Assembly (NCBI GenBank): GCA_050742415.1
Contig: JBOGIF010000077.1
Coordinates: 1-24,724, forward strand
DNA length: 24,724 nucleotides
Source: JBOGIF01 sp050742415
GTDB taxonomy: Bacteria; Actinomycetota; Acidimicrobiia; Acidimicrobiales; AC-14
Direction of reading: 5' to 3'
Shown here: positions 13,027-21,177 of the stretch, piece after piece
Layout: every line of letters begins with the position of its first letter
Position numbering within the stretch: position 1 is the first letter of the stretch
Notes under the pieces: model-generated
What the model saw: only the letters and a program-made list of their open reading frames with translations
What the model was told of the DNA's origin: nothing
Databases searched by the model: none
Translations under genes and position numbers: made by a program

Positions 13027-15620
13027 TCGATTTCGAGCTGCGCGAAGAAGCCCGGAGAACGCTGGTCGTGGTCGGCAACGGAATGGTCGGCCAGAAGCTG
13101 GTCGAGGTGCTGGTCGAGCGGGGCGCCACCGCCGAATGGGACATCGTCACCTTCTGCGAGGAGGGTCGGCTCGCCTACGATCGCGTCGGCCTCAGCTCGT
13201 TCTTCTCCGGCACCAGCGCCGAGGAGCTGTCTCTGGTACCTCCCGGGTTCTTCGACCAGGCCGGGCTGGCGGTCCACGTGGGCGACGCGGTGGCTGCGAT
13301 CGACTGTTCCTCCTCGGAGGTCGTGTCGGTGAAGGGGACCCGCGTCCCCTACGACGCCTTGGTCCTGGCCACCGGCTCGTACCCGTTCGTGCCACCCGTG
13401 GACGGCAAGGACCGCACCGGCTGCTTCGTATACCGCACCCTCGACGACCTCGAGGCCATCCGCGAGTACTCGGCGGGATGCCGGGTCGGCGTGGTGGTGG
13501 GTGGTGGTCTTCTCGGGCTGGAGGCGGCCAACGCTCTCAGCAACCTGGGTCTCGAGACCCATGTCGTGGAGTTCCAGCCCCGGCTGATGCCCGTGCAGGT
13601 GGACGAGGCTGGCGGTGCCGTCCTCCGCCGCCGCATCGAGGACCTCGGGGTCCACGTGCACACCGGCATGCGCACGCAGGAGGTCTTCGGACACGCCGAT
13701 GGCCGGGTGGCAGGCATGCGGTTCGACGGCGCTGACGACCTGCTCGCCGACATCGTGGTGTTCTCCGCGGGCATCCGTCCGCGCGACGAGCTGGCGCGTG
13801 CCGCGGGGCTCGATATGGGTGAGCGCGGCGCGGTGGTCGTCGACGAGGCATGCCGCACGTCGGACCCGGCCATCTACGCCATCGGCGAGTGCGCTCTGGC
13901 GGTCGGGAAGGTGTTCGGCCTGGTGGCGCCCGGCTACGAGATGGCCCGCGTGGTGGCCGATCGCATCCTCGGCGGCAGCGCCACCTTCACCGGGGCCGAC
14001 ATGTCCAGCAAGCTCAAGCTGATGGGCATCGACGTCGCCAGCTTCGGCGACGCCTTCGCGGCCACGACCGGGGCCGAGTCGATCACCTTCTCCGACCCGG
14101 TCGCCAACGTCTACAAGCGGTTGGTGGTGGGACCTCCGCAGGGGCGCAAGAGCTTCCGGCCGGTGCTCGGCGGCATTTTGGTCGGGGACGCTTCGATATA
14201 CCAGACCCTCGTGCAGATGGTCCGCGGCGACATGCCGACTCCCGAGCACCCGGAGGAGCTGATCTTCCCGGCTTCTACCAACGGATCTGGGCCCACGATG
14301 GGGGTGGGTGCGCTGGCGGCCACGGCCATGGTGTGCTCGTGCAACAACGTGAGCAAAGGCGACATCTGCGCCGCCATCGGCGATGCCGGGGTTACCGACG
14401 TGGGCGGCCTCAAGGCCTGCACCAAGGCGGGCACGGGATGCGGCGGGTGCGTACCGCTCGTTACCGAGCTGCTGAAGTACGAGCTGCGCAAGGCCGGGGT
14501 CGAGGTCTCGAACCGGCTGTGCGAGCACTTCGCCTACAGCCGCGAGGAGCTGTTCGCCATCGTGCGCGTACACCGCATCACGTCCTTCTCGGAGGTGCTG
14601 GCCAGCCATGGGGCCGGCCGGGGCTGCGAGATCTGCAAGCCGGCGGTGGCGTCGATGCTGGCGTCGATGGGCAACGGCTACATCCTCGAGGGCGAGCAGG
14701 CCGCCCTGCAGGACACCAACGACCACTTCCTCGCCAACTTGCAGCGCGACGGCACCTACTCGGTCATCCCCCGGGTGCCGGGGGGCGAGATAACGCCGCG
14801 CCAGCTCATCACCATCGGCGAGGTGGCCGAGGAGTTCGGGCTGTACACCAAGATCACCGGCGGCCAGCGCATCGACATGTTCGGCGCCCGGGTCGACCAG
14901 CTCCCCGCCATCTGGAGGCGGCTGATCGACGCCGGCATGGAGTCCGGCCACGCCTACGGCAAGGCGCTGCGCACGGTGAAGTCGTGCGTCGGCCAGACCT
15001 GGTGCCGGTTCGGGGTGCAGGACTCGACCAGCCTGGCCATCGCCCTGGAGCTGCGCTACCGCGGCCTGCGGGCCCCGCACAAGATCAAGGCGGCCGTCTC
15101 GGGCTGCACCCGCGAGTGCGCCGAGGCCCAGAGCAAGGACTTCGGGGTTATCGCCACCGAGCGGGGATGGAACGTCTACGTCTGCGGGAACGGGGGCATG
15201 CGGCCCCAGCACGCGGTGCTGCTCGCCGCCGACCTCGATGCCGACACCGTCATCCGGTACCTCGACCGCTTCCTGATGTTCTACATCCGGACGGCCGACC
15301 GGCTGGAACGCACTGCCGTCTGGTTCAACAAGCTCGAAGGCGGCATCGACCACCTGCGGCGGGTGGTCATCGACGACGTGCTCGGCATCGCCCACGAGCT
15401 GGAAGCCGACATGGCCCGCCACGTGGAGACCTACGCCTGCGAGTGGCGCGAGACCATCGAGGACCCGCAGCGGGTGCAGCGCTTCCGGACGTTCGTCAAC
15501 TCCGACGAGCAGGACCCCAACGTGGTGTTCGTGAGCGAGCGGGGCCAGCCTCGGCCCGCGTACCTCCACGAGAAGCCGGATCCCGCCCTGCTGGCCGCTC
15601 CCGTCGGAGGGAAGGGCTGA
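13023..15620 (+). CDS. nirB: nitrite reductase (NADH) large subunit NirB
   Basis: The 865-residue cytoplasmic enzyme reduces nitrite to ammonium. Order of domains: FAD-binding (VVVGNGMVG near residue 15), NADH-binding (VGVVVGGGLLGLEAANAL near 156), BFD-like [2Fe-2S] region with CSCNNV (Cys438 and 440 approximately) and GTGCGGC (near 471-476), a second Cys pair GRGCEICKP, then the siroheme/[4Fe-4S] sulfite/nitrite reductase domain with Cys655-x5-Cys661 and Cys695-x3-Cys699. All cluster ligands are present and length is normal for NirB. ATG overlaps the narK stop (ATGA); the stop overlaps the nirD ATG. It needs siroheme, which fits the HemD domain of the neighbouring regulator. Confidence 0.95.
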   Translation: MIDFELREEARRTLVVVGNGMVGQKLVEVLVERGATAEWDIVTFCEEGRLAYDRVGLSSFFSGTSAEELSLVPPGFFDQAGLAVHVGDAVAAIDCSSSEVVSVKGTRVPYDALVLATGSYPFVPPVDGKDRTGCFVYRTLDDLEAIREYSAGCRVGVVVGGGLLGLEAANALSNLGLETHVVEFQPRLMPVQVDEAGGAVLRRRIEDLGVHVHTGMRTQEVFGHADGRVAGMRFDGADDLLADIVVFSAGIRPRDELARAAGLDMGERGAVVVDEACRTSDPAIYAIGECALAVGKVFGLVAPGYEMARVVADRILGGSATFTGADMSSKLKLMGIDVASFGDAFAATTGAESITFSDPVANVYKRLVVGPPQGRKSFRPVLGGILVGDASIYQTLVQMVRGDMPTPEHPEELIFPASTNGSGPTMGVGALAATAMVCSCNNVSKGDICAAIGDAGVTDVGGLKACTKAGTGCGGCVPLVTELLKYELRKAGVEVSNRLCEHFAYSREELFAIVRVHRITSFSEVLASHGAGRGCEICKPAVASMLASMGNGYILEGEQAALQDTNDHFLANLQRDGTYSVIPRVPGGEITPRQLITIGEVAEEFGLYTKITGGQRIDMFGARVDQLPAIWRRLIDAGMESGHAYGKALRTVKSCVGQTWCRFGVQDSTSLAIALELRYRGLRAPHKIKAAVSGCTRECAEAQSKDFGVIATERGWNVYVCGNGGMRPQHAVLLAADLDADTVIRYLDRFLMFYIRTADRLERTAVWFNKLEGGIDHLRRVVIDDVLGIAHELEADMARHVETYACEWRETIEDPQRVQRFRTFVNSDEQDPNVVFVSERGQPRPAYLHEKPDPALLAAPVGGKG

Positions 15621-15964
15621 TGGCCGTTGTCGACACCACCACCTGGGTGGACGTGTGCCCGCTGGAGGGCATCGTCGCCGAGCGGGGTGTCTGCGCGCTT
15701 GTCGGTGGCTACCAGGTGGCGGTCTTTTTGGCCGGGCCCGACGACGAGCTGTTCGCGCTGGGCAACTACGACCCGTTCAGCAAGGCGTTCGTGCTGTCAC
15801 GCGGGATAGTCGGGTGCAAGGCCGGCCGGATCGAGGTGGCGTCGCCGGTCTACAAGCAGAGCTTCGACCTCCGGACGGGGGAGTGCCTCGACGATCCGTC
15901 CGTCGCGGTGCCCACCTTCTCGGTGCGGGTCGTCGACGGGCGGGTCCAGGTGGCCCTCCCGTGA
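15620..15964 (+). CDS. nirD: nitrite reductase (NADH) small subunit NirD
   Basis: The 114-residue Rieske-fold protein pairs with NirB. It shows WVDVCPLEGIVAERGVCALVGGYQVAVF, then GNYDPFSKAFVLSRGIVG and the SPVYKQSFDLRTGECLDD strand typical of NirD. The Cys-His pairs that bind [2Fe-2S] in true Rieske proteins are absent, which is the normal state for this subunit. The ATG at 15620 overlaps the nirB stop (TGATG), and the stop overlaps the GTG of the next gene, so stoichiometric coupled translation is expected. Confidence 0.93.
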   Translation: MAVVDTTTWVDVCPLEGIVAERGVCALVGGYQVAVFLAGPDDELFALGNYDPFSKAFVLSRGIVGCKAGRIEVASPVYKQSFDLRTGECLDDPSVAVPTFSVRVVDGRVQVALP

Positions 15965-17514
15965 GCGGCGAGCCGGCAGGGCTGGTCACGCCGCTCGATA
16001 CGTTCCTGGCCGAGCAGGCCTGTCTGACCGCCGTCGAGCGCTTTTCCGCGCTCCACGATTCGGGTGTGGCTGACCACGGGGGTCTCGACCGCGGCTCGCG
16101 CTACTACAAGGACCTGATCCCTCTGGAGAAGCCCCGACCCGGTGAGCAGTACGGCTTCGAGGTGGACCTCGACGCCTGCACCGGCTGCAAGGCGTGCGTG
16201 ACCGCGTGCCACAACCTGAACGGGCTCGACGAGGGCGAGTCGTGGCGGGCGGTGGGTCTCCTGCACGGTGGCACCCCCGTAGAGCCGCTGCAGCAGTCGG
16301 TCACCACTGCCTGCCACCATTGCGTCGACCCGGCTTGCCTGAACGGCTGCCCCACTCGCGCCTTCGACAAGGACCCGGTCACCGGCATCGTCTCCCACCG
16401 CGAGGAGCGCTGCCTCGGTTGCGGGTACTGCACGTGGACGTGCCCCTACGAGGTGCCCCGGCTGAACGAGGCGCGGGGCGTGATCCGCAAGTGCGACATG
16501 TGCCAGGACCGACTAGCGGTTGGCGAGGCACCGGGTTGCGTGCAGGCCTGCCCCAACGGCGCCATCCGGATCACGACGGTCGACGTCGCCGTGCTGGTGG
16601 CCGCCGCACCCGGGGAGGCGCTGCTTCCCACTGCACCCCCATCGTCCATGACCGTTCCGACCACGAGCTACCACAGCCACTGGGGAATGCCCGGCGAGCT
16701 GCTCGCCGCCGACCACCTCTCGGTGGCGCCGGCCGAGGCCCATTCCCCCCTGGCGGCCATGCTCGTGCTCACCGAGGTGGGGATCGGCTCGTTCGTGGCC
16801 GGAGCCCTCTTCCCGGGAACGGTCGCCGACTGGTTGCGAGGGGGCGGCCTGGCCCTGGCCGCCGCGGGGGCCGCGGTGAGCCTGGGCCACCTGGGCCATC
16901 CCGGACGGGCCTGGCGCGCCCTCGCCGGGCTCCGACGCTCGTGGCTGAGTCGTGAGGTGGCCGCCCTTGGTGCCTTCGTGGCCCTCGGCGCTCTGGCCTT
17001 AGCCCTCGGCGGCGGAACCCTGACGGCGGCGGCCTCCGTAGTGGGCATCATCACGCTCGTGTCCTCGGCGATGCTCTACGTCGTCACCGGGCGGCCGTGC
17101 TGGGGAGCCCGCCACACCTTCGCCCGATTCGGGACCACGGCCTTGGTCGGCGCCCTGGCCAGTGCCCTGGCGGCGGGCGCAGCGCCCTGGACAGGATGGT
17201 TGCTGGCTCTGGCAATGGTCCCGAACCTCGGCTCGGAGGCAGCGGTGTTCCGCCACCTCGGCTCCCCGGCACTAACCGATCTGAGGCGCTCGGCCATGAT
17301 CCTGGTGGGGCCTTTGCGGAGCAGGACCGTCTGGCGACTCACCCTCGGCCTGGCCGGTGGGGTGCTCCTGCCCGTTGCGGTCGCCCTGGGGGCGGGGCCC
17401 ACGCGCCTACTGGCGCTCGCGGCGTGGGCCCTGGTAGTGGCCGGCGAGGTGGTGGAGCGCTCCCAGTTCTTCCGGGCCGCGGCCTGGACAGCGATGCCCG
17501 GTGTGCTCGACTGA
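15961..17514 (+). CDS. DmsB-DmsC fusion: four-cluster ferredoxin plus membrane anchor
   Basis: This 517-residue fusion has residues about 65-205 as a DmsB/NrfC-like ferredoxin with all cysteines for four [4Fe-4S] clusters: CTGCKACVTACH (Cys73, 76, 79, 83), CHHCVDPACLNGCP, CLGCGYCTWTCP and CDMCQ (Cys178) with GCVQACP. After a linker, residues about 260-510 form a DmsC-type anchor with roughly eight hydrophobic helices. No Tat or Sec signal is seen, so the ferredoxin half should face the cytoplasm. In the DMSO reductase family such subunits pass electrons from menaquinol to a molybdoenzyme. Here the following gene encodes a nitrate-reductase-like molybdoenzyme, and the two overlap in spacing by 7 nt only. 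The quinol role is inferred. Confidence 0.85.
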   Translation: MSGEPAGLVTPLDTFLAEQACLTAVERFSALHDSGVADHGGLDRGSRYYKDLIPLEKPRPGEQYGFEVDLDACTGCKACVTACHNLNGLDEGESWRAVGLLHGGTPVEPLQQSVTTACHHCVDPACLNGCPTRAFDKDPVTGIVSHREERCLGCGYCTWTCPYEVPRLNEARGVIRKCDMCQDRLAVGEAPGCVQACPNGAIRITTVDVAVLVAAAPGEALLPTAPPSSMTVPTTSYHSHWGMPGELLAADHLSVAPAEAHSPLAAMLVLTEVGIGSFVAGALFPGTVADWLRGGGLALAAAGAAVSLGHLGHPGRAWRALAGLRRSWLSREVAALGAFVALGALALALGGGTLTAAASVVGIITLVSSAMLYVVTGRPCWGARHTFARFGTTALVGALASALAAGAAPWTGWLLALAMVPNLGSEAAVFRHLGSPALTDLRRSAMILVGPLRSRTVWRLTLGLAGGVLLPVAVALGAGPTRLLALAAWALVVAGEVVERSQFFRAAAWTAMPGVLD

Positions 17515-17521
17515 GCAGCGC

Positions 17522-19606
17522 GTGAGCACATCCATGATCTGCGGCTTCTGCTCGGTGGGGTGCTCGCTCGACGTGGACACAGGCACCGGGGGCGTGGCCA
17601 CGCTCAAGCCCACGGCGGGCTACCCGGTGAACATGGGCATGGCCTGCCCCAAGGGCTGGGAGGCGCTGGCCCCGCTAAGCGCCCCCGATCGGGCGACCAC
17701 GCCGTTGCTCCGGGGAGCCGACGGGGAGATGCATCCGGTGGGGTGGGACGAGGCCCTGGCCACGATGACGGCCAGGTTCAAGGCGGTGCAGGCCGCCCAC
17801 GGAGCCGAGTCGGTGGCCTTCCTCAGCACCGGCCAGATCGTCACCGAGGAGATGGCCCTCCTGGGCGCCCTGGCGAAGTTCGGGATGGGCATGGTGCACG
17901 GCGACGGCAACACCCGCCAGTGCATGGCCACGTCGGTGGTGGCCTACAAGCAGGCCTTCGGTTTCGACGCCCCCCCCTACACCTACGCCGATCTCGAGGA
18001 GTCCGACGTCATCGTCCTGGTGGGCGCCAACATGTGCATCGCCCACCCCATCCTGTGGGAGAGGGTGTGCCGCAACCCCCACCATCCCGAGGTGGTGGTG
18101 ATCGACCCGCGTCGCACCGAGACCGCGGTGGCGGCCACGCAGCACTACCCGCTGCGCCCGAAGTCAGACCTGTCGCTCCTCTACGGCGTGGCCAACGCCC
18201 TCATCCTTCGCGGCGCGGTCGACCGCGAGTTCGTCGATTCCTCCACCTCCGGCTACGACGCGTTCGCCGCCCACGTAGAGGCGTTCACGCCCGAGCGGGC
18301 CAGTCGCGACAGCGGGCTGCCGGTGGACGCCATCGACCTGTTGGCCGACACCATCGCCGCGGGCCAGCGGGTCTCGTTCTGGTGGACAATGGGCGTCAGC
18401 CAGAGCCACGAGGGCGTGCGGGTGGCCCAGGCCATCATCAACCTCGCGCTTCTGACGGGGAACATCGGGCGCCCGGGAACGGGGGCTAACTCGATCACCG
18501 GGCAGTGCAACGCCATGGGGTCGCGGCTGTTCTCCAACACCACCAACCTGATGGGCGGGCGGGCTTTCACGAACCCGGACGACCGGGCGACCGTGGCCGG
18601 GCTAATCGGCGTCGACCCCGCAAGGGTGCCGGACCGCGACAGCCTGGCCTACGACCAGATCGTCGACGGGATCGACACCGGGCTGATCAAGGGCCTCTGG
18701 GTCGTGGCCACGAACTCCGCGCACTCCTGGATCGACCGCAACCGCGTCCGCCAGCTCCTGGGCAAGCTCGACTTCCTCGTGGTCCAGGACATGTACTCCA
18801 CCACCGAGACAGCCCGGCACGCCGACCTGGTCCTGCCGGCCGCCGGGTGGGGCGAGAAGCAGGGCACGTTCATCAACTCGGAGCGTCGGATCGGAGTGGT
18901 GCACCGCGTGGTGCGGGCACCGGGCCACGCCCTGGCCGACTTCGCCATCTTCAAGCTGGTCGCCGACGCGTGGGGCTGCGCCGACATGTTCTCCGAGTGG
19001 GAGTCGCCCGAGGCTGTGTTCGCAATCCTCCAGCGGGTGAGCAGGGGGACGCCCTGCGACATCAGCGGCATCGACGGCTACGCCATGGTCGAGGCCGCTG
19101 GCGGGATCCAGTGGCCCTTTCCGGAGGGGGCGAGCACCGAGACATCAGGCACGGTTCACCGCCGCCTGTTCGCGGAGGGCCGGTTCTTCCATCCCGACGG
19201 GCGGGCCCGTTTCCTGTTCGCCGACCCGACTCCGGTCCCCGAGCCGACCACGGAGGCGTACCCCTTCATCCTGCTGACGGGCCGTGGGAGCTCGAGCCAG
19301 TGGCACACCCAGACCCGCACGTCGAAGTCGGCCATGCTGCGCTCGCTCTATCCCGAGACGGCCTATGTGGAGATCGCGCCCGTAGACGCCGCCAGCATCG
19401 GCATAGTCACCAACGACGATGTGGTGGTCAGCTCGGCGCGGGGCTCGATGACGGCGAGAGCGTTCGTCACGCCCACCGTCGCCGCCGGACAGGTCTTCAT
19501 CCCGATGCACTACGAGGGGACCAACGCGCTCACTTTCCCAGCCTTCGACCCGCACTCGCGCCAGCCTTCCTACAAGAACTGCGCCGTCCACATCCATCGC
19601 CCTTAG
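17522..19606 (+). CDS. nasA: assimilatory-type molybdopterin nitrate reductase
   Basis: This is a 694-residue molybdopterin oxidoreductase. The N-terminal [4Fe-4S] motif is Cys7-GF-Cys10-SVG-Cys14 with Cys42 (MACPKGW). NTRQCM places Cys134 as probable Mo ligand, as in Nap/Nas reductases. Other family marks are DAPPYTYADLEESDVIVLVGAN, AHPILWERV, SMGVxQS-like MGVSQS, TGNIGRPGTGANSITGQCNAMGSR, GWGEKQGTFINSERR, and the C-terminal MopB-binding domain starting LTGRGSSSQWHTQTRT. No Tat signal and no C-terminal NasA-type [2Fe-2S] extension are seen, so it is cytoplasmic and needs an external electron donor, probably the preceding fusion. GTG 17522 is chosen; GTG 17501 would overlap the upstream gene. 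Formate dehydrogenase-like activity is the alternative. Confidence 0.87.
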   Translation: MSTSMICGFCSVGCSLDVDTGTGGVATLKPTAGYPVNMGMACPKGWEALAPLSAPDRATTPLLRGADGEMHPVGWDEALATMTARFKAVQAAHGAESVAFLSTGQIVTEEMALLGALAKFGMGMVHGDGNTRQCMATSVVAYKQAFGFDAPPYTYADLEESDVIVLVGANMCIAHPILWERVCRNPHHPEVVVIDPRRTETAVAATQHYPLRPKSDLSLLYGVANALILRGAVDREFVDSSTSGYDAFAAHVEAFTPERASRDSGLPVDAIDLLADTIAAGQRVSFWWTMGVSQSHEGVRVAQAIINLALLTGNIGRPGTGANSITGQCNAMGSRLFSNTTNLMGGRAFTNPDDRATVAGLIGVDPARVPDRDSLAYDQIVDGIDTGLIKGLWVVATNSAHSWIDRNRVRQLLGKLDFLVVQDMYSTTETARHADLVLPAAGWGEKQGTFINSERRIGVVHRVVRAPGHALADFAIFKLVADAWGCADMFSEWESPEAVFAILQRVSRGTPCDISGIDGYAMVEAAGGIQWPFPEGASTETSGTVHRRLFAEGRFFHPDGRARFLFADPTPVPEPTTEAYPFILLTGRGSSSQWHTQTRTSKSAMLRSLYPETAYVEIAPVDAASIGIVTNDDVVVSSARGSMTARAFVTPTVAAGQVFIPMHYEGTNALTFPAFDPHSRQPSYKNCAVHIHRP

Positions 19607-19618
19607 GAGGCGTCCCGG

Positions 19619-19624
19619 TACCCT
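19619..19624 (+). promoter_or_regulatory. -10 box TACCCT, leaderless start
   Basis: TACCCT lies 7 nt before the ATG at 19632, just after the nasA stop, with no ribosome-binding site at the right distance. AGGAGG at 19605-19610 is too far. This suggests that the glutamate-transporter operon has its own promoter. Confidence 0.5.
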
Positions 19625-19631
19625 CTTGCCG

Positions 19632-19949
19632 ATGGGGCGTGGGGTGGCCGAGCATGTCGTGCGGAGCCGCCCCTGGGGACCTCGGCGCCGGGTGAGGGTG
19701 GACCTCCACGGCATCTCGCTGTTCGGCCCGCGCTCGGAGCACTCCCTGATCCGCTGGGAGTGGATCGAGTCGATCGCGGTCGAGGCCGGTGTGGTCGTGC
19801 GGTCCGAGGCCGATGCCATCACTCTGCCGCCCGGCGCCTTCGGCTTGGAGCCCGCCGATCTCGCCGCCCGTTTGGAGACCGCCAGGTCGATAGTCCACCG
19901 CGCCGACGTCATCGGTGAGCTCGTCGAAGGCGCCGACCCCGGCCGATGA
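19632..19949 (+). CDS. PH-like domain small protein
   Basis: The 105-residue soluble protein has strands VRVDLHGISLFGPRSEHSLIRWEWIESIAVE and VVVRSEADAITLPPGAFGL, then a helix PADLAARLETARSIV. This strand-strand-Trp-helix pattern is like small bacterial PH domains, in which the RIPW-type strand leads to a C-terminal helix. The assignment is by pattern only. The leaderless -10 box decides for ATG 19632 over TTG 19626. The stop overlaps the ATG of the next membrane protein (ATGA). It heads the operon of the GluABCD importer, to which a functional link is not known. Confidence 0.55.
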   Translation: MGRGVAEHVVRSRPWGPRRRVRVDLHGISLFGPRSEHSLIRWEWIESIAVEAGVVVRSEADAITLPPGAFGLEPADLAARLETARSIVHRADVIGELVEGADPGR

Positions 19950-20389
19950 GCCGCCTTCGCCGCCGCCGTCCTCGTCCGAGTGCAAGGCTCGTGCTAGCCG
20001 CAGCTGTGGTCGTCGGCCTGCTGTCGGCATCCGCCTCGCTTCTGATGCCAGTGCACGTCACCTTCGCCGGGGACCCGATCCTGCGGCTCCAATCGTTCGA
20101 AGGAAGGCCGGGCGGACCGGTCACCGGAGTCGACTGCGGCAACGCGTTCGACGCCCTTGGGGCGGGCGGGGGCAAGGAGCCGGCTGGCATCTACGAGCTG
20201 GCGAGGGACCGGGCGTGTCGCGAGGCAGCCACTCGCCGAGCCCTGTCGGCGGGTGCGGCTGGGGCTGTGCTGGTCGTGATGGCGGCGCTGGCGTTGACTG
20301 CGGCCTCGACGACGTCGGAGCCGCCCTCAGAGCCGCCCTCAGAGCCGCCCTCAGGGGCGCGAGTCCAGCCGTCTGAAACCCCTCAGTGA
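19946..20389 (+). CDS. two-helix membrane protein with SEPP tail
   Basis: In this 147-residue protein a very basic N-terminus (RLRRRRPRPSAR) is followed by a membrane helix at about residues 14-35, an extracytoplasmic segment of about 60 residues with two cysteines (Cys near 64 and Cys near 91, possibly disulfide-bonded), a second helix near 100-120 and a Pro/Ser/Glu-rich tail with SEPP repeated three times. I know no named family. It is coupled at both ends: ATGA overlap with the PH-like gene and GTGA overlap with gluA. This argues for co-expression with the importer. Confidence 0.6.
   Translation: MSRLRRRRPRPSARLVLAAAVVVGLLSASASLLMPVHVTFAGDPILRLQSFEGRPGGPVTGVDCGNAFDALGAGGGKEPAGIYELARDRACREAATRRALSAGAAGAVLVVMAALALTAASTTSEPPSEPPSEPPSGARVQPSETPQ
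20318..20353 (+). repeat. three tandem 12-bp repeats (GAGCCGCCCTCA)
   Basis: Three exact copies, 20318-20329, 20330-20341 and 20342-20353, encode the repeated Glu-Pro-Pro-Ser tail of the membrane protein. In-frame units suggest slippage-driven length variation. Confidence 0.85.
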
Positions 20390-21135
20390 GCACTCTCTCC
20401 ACACCTCTGCTGGTGATGGAGGGAGTGAACAAGTGGTTCGGCCACCTGCACGTACTTCGCGATATCGACCTCACGGTCGACCGCGGCGAGGTGCTCGTGG
20501 TCATCGGCCCTTCGGGCTCCGGCAAGTCCACCCTCTGTCGCACGATCAACCGCCTGGAGCCCGTCGACTCCGGCACGATCAGCATCGACGGTGTCGTCCT
20601 GCCGGCGGAGGGCAAGGAGCTGGCGCGCCTGCGGGCCGACGTCGGCATGGTGTTCCAGTCGTTCAACCTCTTCGCCCACATGACCGTGCTGGCCAACGTC
20701 ACGCTCGGTCCGGTGCGAGCCCGAGGCGTCCCCAGGGCGGAGGCGAAGGAACAGGCGATGCGGCTGCTGGAGCGTGTCGGCATCGCCGACAAGGCCGACC
20801 AGCACCCGGCCGACCTGTCGGGAGGCCAGCAGCAGAGGGCGGCGATCGCCCGGGCCCTGGCCATGGAGCCGAAGGTCATGCTCTTCGACGAGCCCACCTC
20901 GGCCCTCGACCCGGAGATGATCTCCGAGGTTCTCGACGTGATGCTCGAGCTGGCGCACGACGGGACGACCATGGTCGTGGTCAGCCACGAGATGGGCTTC
21001 GCCCGCTCGGCCGCTCGACGGGTAGCGTTCATGGACGAGGGCCGCCTGGTCGAGGTGGCGCCGGCCGAGCGCTTCTTCGACCGACCCGAGAGCGAACGTG
21101 CCCGGGATTTCCTCTCGAAGATCCTGGCGCACTGA
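20386..21135 (+). CDS. gluA: glutamate/glutamine ABC importer ATPase, GluA/GlnQ type
   Basis: The 249-residue ABC ATPase has Walker A GPSGSGKST at residues 41-49, Q-loop VFQSFNLFAHMTVLANV, signature LSGGQQQR, Walker B VMLFDEPTSALD and H-loop VVSHEMGF. The FNLFxHMTVLxNV and EMGFAR segments are typical of polar amino acid importers (PAAT family). It energises import with the binding protein and two permeases that follow. GTG overlaps the preceding stop (GTGA). Glutamate rather than another polar amino acid is inferred from the whole cluster. Confidence 0.92.
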   Translation: MSTLSTPLLVMEGVNKWFGHLHVLRDIDLTVDRGEVLVVIGPSGSGKSTLCRTINRLEPVDSGTISIDGVVLPAEGKELARLRADVGMVFQSFNLFAHMTVLANVTLGPVRARGVPRAEAKEQAMRLLERVGIADKADQHPADLSGGQQQRAAIARALAMEPKVMLFDEPTSALDPEMISEVLDVMLELAHDGTTMVVVSHEMGFARSAARRVAFMDEGRLVEVAPAERFFDRPESERARDFLSKILAH

Positions 21136-21177
21136 GGCAGTGGCACCGGGACCTACGACGACGAGGGGGAGCGGACG

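Noticed and set aside
12576..15569. 997-residue minus-strand open frame
   Set aside because: It is a shadow of nirB and narK. The sequence is His/Gly/Arg-rich low complexity with no domain.
15620..15964. Loss of the Rieske cluster ligands in NirD as an anomaly
   Set aside because: NirD subunits normally have a Rieske fold without the iron-sulfur ligands.
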